64,000 nt of DNA from Panax quinquefolius (taxonomy: Eukaryota > Streptophyta > Magnoliopsida > Apiales > Araliaceae): the NCBI GenBank assembly GCA_020205615.1, contig CM035160.1:10391821-10455820 (forward strand), written 5' to 3'. Numbering within the stretch: the stretch's first letter is position 1; each line of letters starts with the position of its first letter. Of this stretch, positions 20,701-30,289 are shown piece after piece. The notes beneath the pieces are model-generated. The model had not been told where the DNA came from. It ran no database searches and saw only the letters and a list, made by a program, of their open reading frames with translations. The translations under genes and the position numbers were made by a program.

Positions 20701-23700
20701 TGGTAGGTGAGCATGGAACTCAGCTTTCTGGTGGACAAAAACAAAGAGTTGCCATAGCCAGAGCAATTTTAAAAGATCCATGAATTCTACTTCTTGATGA
20801 AGCAACTAGTGCTCTTGATGCAGAATCTGAGGGAATTGTGCAAGAGGCTTTAGACAGGATAATGGTCAATAGAACCACTGTCATTGTGGCACATCGCTTG
20901 AGTACAGTGAGGAATGCCGATATGATTGCAGTGATTCATCGAGGAAAAATGGTTGAAAAAGGTATCTCACAAAAATACAAAATAACATCATCAATTGTTT
21001 GTGTTAATGAATGTAGAGCTAAAATCATGGATGCATCGATCTCAAGTCTCGTTGATATGTGACCTTTCTTATCTATAGAAAGACGTACTTCTGAATAATG
21101 AGCAATAATCAAATGTAGTTTTTGTAGGTCAATGAACACATGTTTTTTTGTTGTACTGTGAACTGCTATGCCTATTTAAGGTCTTTCTTCAATATAATTT
21201 ACATAATCTGAACTTTTGCATTAGAGTTTACTGTGTTTTTTCAATTCTCTACCATCACTCTGGTAGGAAAAAAAAAAAGAAAGTCATAATACTCAGTATC
21301 TTGTTTTGTTGATCAATCAGGCTCGCATTTTGAACTACTTGAAAATCCTGAAGGGCGTACTCTCAGCTTATTAGATTGCAAGAAGAGAATAATGAAGGCA
21401 AAGACAAGTCAGAAACTAGTGCAGAAATTGGTAGAGAGTCTAGTCAACGAATGTCACATCACCGTTCCCCAAGTCGGGGATCATCTGGTGTAGGGAATAG
21501 CAGTCGTCATTCACTTAACGTCTCATTTGGTCTACCCACAGGAAATAGTTTTACTGAAACTACATTAGCAGAACCTGAAGGCCCTATCGAGAAAACATCA
21601 GAAAAGATTCAAAAGTCCCACTTGGCGGCTTGCATATCTCAACAAGCCTGAGATACCTGTCCTGATTGCAGGAACTATATCTGCTATCCTTAATGGTGTT
21701 ATACTTCCTATTTTTGGTGTACTACTTTCTAGCATGATCAAAACTTTCTATGAGCCACCAGCATGAATTGAAAAAGGATTCAAGATTCTGGGCTCTAATG
21801 TTTGTACTCCTTGGACTGGCAAAATTTATAGTGTATCCATCGCAGACTTACTTTTTTGCTGTGGCTGGTTGTAAATTAATAAGACGGATTAGATCTTTGT
21901 GCTTTGAGAAAGTGGTAAGTATGGAAGTTGGTTGGTTCGACAAGCCTGAGAACTCAAGTGGAGCAATTGGTGCGAGGCTTTCCTCTGATGCAGCCACCGT
22001 CGTGCTTTTAGTTGGAGATACACTTGGACAGATTGTTCAAAATGGAGTGTCCGCTGTTGCTGGTCTAGCTATTGCTTTTGCAGCATGTTGGCAGTTAGCA
22101 CTTGTTGTCCTTGCTTTGTTACCCTTGATAGGACTTAATGGGTATATTCAAATGAAGTTCTTAGCAGGGTTCAGTGCAAATGCAAAGGTTTGTACAAATA
22201 TTCAAACATTGCTTCTACTTTTACAGATACATTCACCAATTTACAACATTTCTAACTTTCTTTTCATCGGATTCAAATTCAAATGTCTGCAGATAATGTA
22301 TGAGGAAGCAAGCCAAGTTGCAAATGATGCAGTTGGGAGTATAAGAACAGTTTCTTCTTTTTGTGCTGAAGAGAAAGTGATGGAACTGTATCAAAAAGAA
22401 ATGTGAGGGTCCCATAAAGACAGGGATAAGGCAAGGATTGGTTAGTGGCATTGGGTTTGGACTATCTAACGCTTTGCTATTTTGTGTCTATGCAACTTGT
22501 TTTTATGCTGGTGCCCGGCTTGTTGAAGATGGGAAAACAACATTTTCAAACCGTTTTTCGTGTAAGAATAGTTTCCCATTTAACCAAAAGTTTATCATGT
22601 CTATGGATGGTTCAATTATTTTGAAATGTTCATCTGCCTTGCAGGTTTTCTTTGCACTGACCATGGCAGCTATTGGAGTTTCTCAATCAAGTTCCTTGGC
22701 ATCAGATTCGAGCAAAGCCAAGACTGCTACTGCATCTATCTTTGCAATCCTAGACCGTCAATCAAAGATGGACCCAAGTGAAGAGTCCGGTATGACATTA
22801 GACAATGTGGAGGAGAAATAGAGCTACGGCATATAAGCTTTACATATCCAATGAGACCAGATGTCCAGATTTTGCGAGACCTTAGCTTGACAATTCAAAG
22901 TGGCAAGGTGAAGACATCTTTTCTTTTTTTTTTATTGTTTTTATGTATATGCATAAAGTGTTTTTGCATGTCACCATTTAAGAAGTGCTGAACTCCCAGA
23001 TATTTACTGTTGTGGATCTTATTTTGCAGACAGTTGCTCTAGTTGGAGAAAGTGGAAGTGGGAAATCAACAGTGATCGCGTTATTGGAAAGATTTTATGA
23101 TCCTGATTCAGGCCTTATCACGCTGGATGGGATTGAGATACAAAAACTCCAATTAAAGTGGTTGAGGCAGCAGATGGGTCTTGTAAGCCAAGAACCAGTC
23201 TTGTTTAACGACACTATTCGAGTCAACATTGCTTACGGAAAGGAAGGGGGTGCAAATGAAGCAGAAATTTTGGATGCAGCAAAATTAGCAAATGTTCACA
23301 ATTTCATTTGTGGTTTACAACAGGTTAGAACACTAAATGAGTGTAGTGTATAACAAAATACTTCATTTTGAGCTATATTTCAAGAACATGAAGGCCGATT
23401 AATCTTCCAATGATGCAAAACTGCAGGGTTATGGTACGGTAGTAGGGAAGAGAGGATACAGTTGTCTGGTGGACAGAAGCAGCGTGTAGCCATTGCACGT
23501 GCCATAGTGAAAATGCCGAAGATCCTGCTTCTAGATGAGGCTACTAGTGCTCTGGATGCCGAGTCCGAGAGAGTTGTTCAAAATGCATTAGAGGGTGTAA
23601 TGGTGAACCGAACTACAGTGGTGGTGGCTCATAGGTTGTCCACAATCAAAGGCGCGGACGTAATAGCTGTGGTGAAAAATGGAGTTATTGTAGAGAAAGG

Positions 23701-23806
23701 AAAGCACGAGAGCTTGATCAACATCAAAGATGGTTTCTATGCGTCCTTAGTTTCCATTCACATCAACTCTGCATCAAACTTACTGGAGAAGGATGTTAAT
23801 CCATAA
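17762..23806 (+). CDS. ABCB11-like: ABCB (P-glycoprotein/MDR-type) transporter copy 2, disrupted as assembled
   Basis: Tandem paralogue of copy 1 with the same 12-exon plan: 17,762-18,091; 18,266-18,320; 18,434-18,609; 19,192-19,413; 19,550-19,788; 19,948-20,477; 20,688-20,961; 21,321-22,187; 22,293-22,561; 22,645-22,907; 23,030-23,323; 23,427-23,806. Two membrane domains and two nucleotide-binding domains can be read. The NBD1 Walker A is present ([10 protein letters not shown]), as are LSGGQKQR, and NBD2 [29 protein letters not shown] and VVVAHRLST. The N-terminus is 12 codons longer than in copy 1. Lesions: +1/-1 pair near 18,004-18,024; two-base insertions near 20,051 and 20,171; an in-frame TGA at 20,781-20,783 where copy 1 has CGA (arginine before ILLLDEATS); one-base changes near 21,357, 21,614, 21,752, 22,398, 22,551, 22,811 and 23,450. 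Expected role: plasma-membrane efflux, possibly auxin-related by clade. It may be a pseudogene, or a gene with poor consensus. Confidence 0.85.
20449..20581 (+). repeat. Tandem duplication of the exon 6 end and 5' splice site in ABCB copy 2
   Basis: A ~61-base unit is repeated at 20,449-20,510 and 20,521-20,581. It covers GCTAAA..ATCATTGATAAACT, the CCTCAG|GTT donor and the first intron bases. The result is two candidate donors about 71 bases apart; copy 1 has only one. Use of the second would insert extra residues and change the frame. Confidence 0.8.
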
Positions 23807-24479
23807 GTGCCTGACTTAATGAATTGACTTAACCAATAATTACTTGTTTTTTCTTTTACTTCTTAAACAATTACATATGTCTAATTTTATTAGAATGAGT
23901 TGGGATTAATTCCAAACATTTCAATCATTATCCACGCTTATTTGAGATACTAGTTCTATTTTTTTGTTATATTATTTTTATTTTTCAGAAAAATTATTAT
24001 AAAGTTATTATTTTGATAGATAATGGTTTTATTTTTTGACAATTTTATATGACATGGTTATTATTTTTAAGGTTATATATTATAATGTTGTTTTTAGATA
24101 TAAGGATTGATAGCATGAAAACAAGGAATCGATTATAAGTGAAAATGAAAATGAACAAATTAATATTTTCATTTTACTCCTCACTTGAATGGTCTCATAT
24201 ATTCTTCTCCATTTCTTAGTTAAATTTTCTGGGTGGTTTGTATTATTATCTATCTATATTATTGAAGGAATTGTTATCCGTGTGTATTCCTTCCTCTTGG
24301 TTGCAATATATACAATATACATGTTTGTCATATTAGGCTTTTAGTCAGGCTACAATTTAGGCTATTTGTTAGATATTGTTACAAATTTAGGCTATTTATT
24401 AGGGATTGTTACAAGGATATCTATGAGGATATTATATTCTAAAATTAATGAGATATGACTAGATTATTGACATAATCTA
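23807..24479. other. 3' flank of ABCB copy 2 / boundary with the retrotransposon block
   Basis: AT-rich non-coding DNA. A ~30-base unit (TTTAGGCTATTTNTTAG...ATTGTTACAA) is repeated in tandem at about 24,355-24,411. The style resembles the end of a copia LTR next to the copia relic that follows, but the boundary is not clear. Confidence 0.45.
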
Positions 24480-24607
24480 TCACACCCCATGATCGAAGCG
24501 GGAGGTTCTCGTCTGTTGAGACCGTCTCCAAAATCATCAAAAGAGTATACGCTGAAGTCCTTTAGTGAAAATATCGACAATTTGGTATCGAGATGGAACA
24601 TGGAGTA
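24480..24607 (-). mobile_element. Ty1/copia RNase H C-terminal fragment
   Basis: On the minus strand the sequence reads HVPSRYQIVDIFTKGL and continues with LNRREPPAS, the standard end of copia RNase H. It is the 3' tail of the same copia relic whose RT lies at 25,663-26,497; the middle is missing and replaced by a gypsy LTR piece. Confidence 0.7.
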
Positions 24608-25662
24608 AGGATTTCACCAAGTATAGGGTATCTGCATATCTCTGAGTTATGTATAGGGTATACTGGCTTTTTACAAGTTATTCCAACAGAATAATAATGA
24701 ATGGAATAATAGAAGTTCTCTTCATGAATAAGAAAGAATAACGCCACTTACAGTACAACAAATAATACCCTTCTAGTAAAAGACACTTTGGATATCAAAG
24801 TAGTGAAGTACAGAATACTCTTCTTCTTTCTCTCTATAGATTTTCTCTGCTATAAACTCTATATAATCTCTCTAGAGTTTGGTGAATTAAGTAAGAAAAT
24901 AATGAAGGAATGAGCTTATTTATAGGAAAATAGAATGCGTAGTAATTAATCCATAAGCGGTCAGTTGATTTACTTTAATCGGCGGTCCATATTTAAAAGC
25001 AAAATCTTTTAAATAAAATATCATATATTCTATTTATATAAAAACATTTCTTATCTGAAAACATTATGTAACATATATGCAAACACTATCTGCACACTAT
25101 TATCTGAAAACATATCGTAATAAAATATAATATATTACATTTATAGAATAAACTTTAATAAAGTATTATTTTATATAAAAGATGTTTACATTTTATTACG
25201 TTAATAATCTGAATAAAACAAAAGCGTCGTTATCATTATAATAATTCATATTATTAATCGTGATAATGGAATCAAATGGTGACTTACCATAAAACATCGA
25301 TAATCGATATATGTATATTTCTTATGCGAACCACGTATTCTTTCAGACTTTTACTTTACTAAAGTAGTTCAACGATTATCAACGGTAAAACTTCCGCCGT
25401 TATTTGATAAAATATTTTTTGTGGTTTTCTCGATCAAATGATAATTACATTATGGGGTCCACCAATGATTAAGCTGTTGTACGAATATTCCCTACAAAAT
25501 CGAATATTCCCCGACCAATCGAATATAATATAACCACTTGCATACTTTGCAAAATTTATAAATATTACCTACAACTATAATATTATCTCAAATTCACACC
25601 ATAATATTAAAAATTATTTCGACAAAATTTAAATCTTTATTGATAAAATCTGGGGTCTCACA
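24608..25662 (-). mobile_element. Truncated gypsy LTR inside the copia relic
   Basis: The high end is a clean LTR terminus (TGTGAGACCCC on the minus strand, 25,662), and the body matches the U3, TATA and leader part of the other gypsy LTRs here (CTTATTTATAGG reversed, TTCATGAATAAGAAAGAATA). It stops at 24,608, just before the minisatellite of the full LTRs, so roughly 1.4 kb of its 3' side is missing. Confidence 0.7.
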
Positions 25663-26497
25663 AAATCAGTAAACCGTTGATACCAAGCACGAGGAGCCTG
25701 TTTTAGGCCATACAAGGACTTTTTCAACAAGCACACATAATCGGGATGAACTGGATCTCAAAATCTCATAAATTTGAATGCGTATAAGCAGTTTCATGAA
25801 GTTGTCCATGCAAGAAAGCGTTTTAACATCCAACCGATGTATGGGCCATGATTTGGACGAGCTATGTTGAAAATACCGAATAATGTGCGAGCTTCACCAC
25901 CGGGCTAAATGTTTCATCACAATCCACACCCACTTTTTGAGACACTCGCCATCACCAACAAGAGCGGGCTTTGTGCCTCTCAAAAGAACCATCGATTTCT
26001 TTTTATGTCTTAAAATCCACATAGAGCGAATAATATTTACATCAAAAGGACGGGGCACCAACTCCCACGTCTTATTTGTAATAAGAGCATTAAATTCATC
26101 AAGCATTGCCGCATTCCAATTCGGGTCGAACAAGGCAGATTTCGGGTTACGAGGAAGAGGGGATGCTGTAACCGTGGTTGTCAAATTAAATTGACGTTTG
26201 GGCTTAAATATCTAAATGATGTCTTGCGGGTAAGATGCGGTGGCTGCTCTGGTGTGAATTAGGTCCAAAAGAGGGGTTGCATATTTGGGATTCGGGATGA
26301 GCGTGGAGGTTCCACGTATGGACTGGGCCTATGTAGTGTTTGAGGTGGGGTTTGTGAGCTTTGGGGATGAGCGATGGGGATGTACGAGGCTCGACTTTGT
26401 TGTTGTCATGAATGTGACTTTGATTTAGTAAATGATGTTGCAGCAAAGGGTGCGAAGAATCATCTAAAAATCATAAGTAGTAGAAGATGGGGAATCT
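25663..26497 (-). mobile_element. Ty1/copia reverse transcriptase fragment
   Basis: Minus-strand coding remains of copia pol. It starts from a proline/histidine-rich integrase-RT linker (26,446-26,204), then the RT N-terminus WNAAMLDEFNALITNKTWEL with FDVNIIRSMW (26,184 downward), and further RT pieces to 25,663 ([16 protein letters not shown] remnants) with frameshifts. The 5' side is cut by the gypsy LTR starting at 26,498. Confidence 0.75.
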
Positions 26498-27203
26498 TGT
26501 AAGACCCGGCTTTTATAAATAAAGATGAATTTTCTATAAATATTATTTTTGAATATTATGGAATAATTTGATATAATGTTATAGTTGTGGGTAATATTTA
26601 TAAATTTTGCAAAGTATCACAGTGGTTATATTATATTCGATTGGTGGGAGAATATTAGGTTTAGCGAGGAATATTAATTGATAACTCCAATCATTGGTGG
26701 ACCCCCACAATGTAATTATTGAAAACGACAAAAATATTTTATTGAAATAACGATGGAAGTTTTACCGTTGATCTTGTTGAACTACTTTCATAGTAAAAGA
26801 AATGCGATGTCGTGTGGTTGCATAAGACACCGTATATTGATTATTGATCTTTATGTGAAAGTCACTCGGTTTGATTCCATTATTATCGATTAATAATATG
26901 AATTATTATAGCGATAATGACGTTTTTGTTTTATTAAGTATTATTAACGTAATAAAACGAAACATCTTTTATATAAAAAAAGAATACTTTATTAAAGTTA
27001 TTCTATAAATAAAATATATTATATTTTATTATGCATAGTATTTTTTGCGTAGTGTTGCATAGTGTTTGCATAGTAAAATATTTTTATATAAATAGAATAT
27101 ATTATATTTTATTTAAAAGATTTTGCTTTAAATATGGATAGTCGAGATTAAAGTAAATCAATCTGGACCGATTCATGGATTAATTACTACGCATTCTATT
27201 TTC

Positions 27204-27213
27204 CTATAAATAG
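27204..27213 (+). promoter_or_regulatory. TATA box of the gypsy A LTR promoter
   Basis: CTATAAATAG lies in a GC-poor LTR about 0.7 kb from its start. It is conserved in the other copies (reverse strand near 39,398-39,410, 46,803-46,812 and 63,011-63,021), as expected for the RNA polymerase II promoter that starts the genomic RNA. Confidence 0.6.
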
Positions 27214-27485
27214 AAGCTCATTCCTTCATTATTTTCTTACGAATTCAATTTTGAAACTCTAGAGAAAACTATAGAGAAAAGAAGAAAAGTATTCGCTACT
27301 TCACTTTGCCAATATTCGGTTCTTTCTAGGTAGGGAATATTATTTGTTGTACTGCAGTAAAGGGGTGTTATTCTTTTGTATTCATGAAGAAAACTTCTTT
27401 TATTATTCCATTCTTATTTATTACATTTGGAATAACTCAGATATATCTGAATCCCCTATACTTGGTGATCTTCTTCTTTTATTCC

Positions 27486-27800
27486 ATTCTTCATTATTAC
27501 ATTGGAACATCACATGCATGTGTGTTTTACACCGACTGGTTCCGCCTCTTTATTATTATTACATGGAACATCACATGCATGTGTTTTACACCGGACTGGT
27601 TCCGTCTTTATTATTACATTGGAACATCACATGCGTGTGTTTTTTACCGGACTGGTTCCGTCTTTATCATTCATTGGAATATCCTATCGTGTGTTTTTTA
27701 CAGGATGCAGTTCCATCTTTATTATTACATTGGAACATCCCATCGGTGTGAATTTCACTTGACACAGGTTCCGTTATTTATTATTACATTGGAATAACTT
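27486..27800 (+). repeat. ~57-base minisatellite in the gypsy LTR
   Basis: About 5.5 imperfect units with landmarks ATTACATTGGAACATC, ACATGCATGTGTTTTACAC, GGACTGGTTCCGTCTTT. Homologous arrays lie at 38,840-39,160, 46,210-46,560 and 62,410-62,770 in other LTR copies, with different unit number and spacing. Overlapping open frames across the array come from the near-multiple-of-three unit and are not genes. Confidence 0.85.
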
Positions 27801-28896
27801 TTGCTTGTATGTGGTCTATCGCATGCATGGTGATTTCTTTTGTTATTCCATTCTTTATTATACCCGGTTGGTTAAAACTTTGATTTCTATACTCCATGAA
27901 ATTAATAGAATATCCTTGATATTTGCGTTTCATCCAAAGATCTTTTCATGGAAATATTCTTCCGATCATTCTTGAATTTTACTCTCTAAAAGCGATGTCG
28001 TGTTGACAGTTTGGATGTTATTAGTTCTGAATAACTTAATTCTTGAACTTGTTTTATTGAATTCTTATATCATTGTCATCATCCTCATGTTTATATATTT
28101 TTTTAAAGTCATCATGCTTTGTAGAGCATGGATGGACTTGGTATGATTATGACCGAGGATTATTCGGTGTAATCATGGTAGTAATGTTACAAATGATGTG
28201 GTAAAAGTCCTCGATTAGTCAGTGTGCATTGATGGGCGATTGTTGACATGATCATGACCATTAATGAATACACAACTATTCTTGGCGTAGTAGGCAGGAA
28301 TAATTATGGTCGTGATACTAAAGAATATCCTTGGCAGTAGTGCGGGGGGTGATTCGATGATGTGGATTATTTATTAAAAGTTTGAGTCTCATTTATATGA
28401 TGATGAAAAACCTTTTAAATCATAAAAGATAGTAGATTTTATTTTCTACTTGACTCTTTTAATGGATTGCTTGTTATACTGCAGTTAAACTTGATGTTTA
28501 TTATATTTTATCGGTTTAACAATGTTGAAGGCTATTGATAATTTATTACGCATTATCTTAGTCATAATATTTCTTCTTTGGGCTAGTTGAGCTCACCCTT
28601 TCTTTCATTTATTCTCTTGAGAAATGAGAACATAGGGGACGAGTAGGGGAGCGGAGTAATGGTCGAGAGGATAGCATTAGTAGTCCTCACTATTACGTGA
28701 AATAGTGTGATAATAATTGTAATGAGGACTCCTTTTGAGTTTGTATAATATCTAGTTGACAATATTTGTATTCAAACTCACGATTTATGTCGTATTGTAC
28801 CTGGCAGATTATATTAGTAAGTTGTATTTAAATTACATACCATGTATCGACTACCCCAAGATGGGTGATGTATACCTAATTTTGGGGCGTCCACGG

Positions 28897-28908
28897 TTGG
28901 TATCGAGC
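28897..28908 (+). other. Primer binding site of gypsy A
   Basis: TTGGTATCGAGC directly follows the 5' LTR. The usual plant initiator-Met tRNA site is TGGTATCAGAGC, so this copy differs by one missing A. The position and remaining match support the call. Confidence 0.65.
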
Positions 28909-29068
28909 TTAGGGATATGATCCTGGCTAAGATGTGAGAATAGTACTAGGGGAGAGGCAGGGAATACCTTCGCTTTAGTATGACCTACCTAAGTTTATGT
29001 GCTATTTTATTGGTCGGTCGAATATAAAGATAATTGTTACATGTCAATTAATCTTTTGTTTTGTGGCG

Positions 29069-30180
29069 ATGTCTGAAAATGACATCTGTGAATGTTGAGA
29101 ATAGCAATGGAGCCTGAGCGATCGTTGATTCGCCACATATCAATAATCGGGATAATGTGCATCGAGGCGACAATCCTCATGCAAACAATAACACTTGACC
29201 AAATGATGAATGATCAAATGTTCGAGGCTTTATGCGATTTATGCAACAATGAAGCGAGCGACTCTGTCCATCCAAAAACGTGGGGTGGAAACACGAAAAA
29301 ACTCTCGGTGGTCACCGCTAAACAATTCGAGGAGTGGGACCACCGGAGTTTAAGGGAGAAACAAAACCACTTGGCGGAAGCATGGATAAAGCAGATTACC
29401 AAGATATTTGATGTCTTGGGATGCTCGAGAGCAAAAGGTTCCTTTCTGCGCCTTTATGTTGCAGCGGAGAGGCGATTCTTGGTGGGAATCGGTAAAAGCG
29501 TACTCAACTTCTTTGTCTTGAAGATATCTTGGGAGAAGTTCCAGAGGCGTTCAATGACAAATACTTTCACGAAAGTATTACGCCACATGAAGGAGGTGGA
29601 GTTTATCAAGTTGGAACAAAACAATATGGCCAGTATGCGATCGAGGCAAAATTTGCGGAGTTATCACGGTTTAAATCCCCACTGGGTGGATAATGAAGAG
29701 AGAATGGCACGAATGTTTTAAGAGGTTTGAAGTGGAGATCGTCAACATCTTATTTCTCATAAAGCGTGTTTGTATTCGGATGTTGTAAATAGGGCTCGAT
29801 TAGTGGAGCGCGATAACGAGTCAGCCGTGACTAAAAGAGAAGCGGTGACAAAATTATAATACCGGTGAGTAGTAGTTATCGAGCGGTGACAACAAGCGTG
29901 GAGGAATCAACGGGCGAGATATGGTAACCACTTGATGGTAATCGGGCCAAAACAATAAGAATGGACATTTCAAGAAAGCGGAGATTCAACAATGATGGAA
30001 AGAGCGTCGGCCAAACACTTTTGTTGTTAAGGAAGGAGAAAGACCACTATCATATGCTTCAAATCACGGAGAAGAGGACACATCGATCCGAATGTGCTGC
30101 CCATCTTAGTCAAAGCGTGTTATAATTGTGGAAGAAAGGTCACTTAGCTCGATTTTGTCGTTTTCACAGAAGACAAATTC
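29069..30180 (+). pseudogene. gag of gypsy A (frameshifted)
   Basis: It starts MSENDI and breaks frame within ten codons. It then reads the retrotransposon gag domain: EAWIKQITKIFDVLGC, KISWEKF, MKEVEFIKLEQNNM, VDNEERMARMF (29,340-29,720). CCHC zinc-knuckle remnants follow at about 30,055-30,160 (ACYNCGRK, then GHLARFC after one missing base). It packages element RNA into particles in active relatives. Confidence 0.75.
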
Positions 30181-30289
30181 AACTAGGATGGAGGCACCAA
30201 AAGTAGTCCCCTGAAAAAGTCAAAACCGGTGTAGTCTGAGGAGGCGTTTGTTGTGACTTCCCAAAGAAGCGAGGAACGGGATGAGGTCA

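Larger units (their letters stand above)
26498..28894 (+). repeat. 5' LTR of gypsy A
   Basis: A ~2.4-kb LTR beginning TGTAAGACCC. It ends at GGGGCGTCCACG just before the primer binding site. It contains a TATA box (CTATAAATAG, 27,204-27,213), a minisatellite (27,486-27,800), and a set of short phrases such as AAGAATATCCTTGGCAGTAG repeated with variation. It is shared, diverged, with the LTRs of elements C and D. Confidence 0.8.

Noticed and set aside
27344..27797. Overlapping long open frames in three frames across the LTR minisatellite
   Set aside because: They follow from a tandem unit of about 57 bases lacking stops. The same array elsewhere gives different frames, so it is not a conserved protein.
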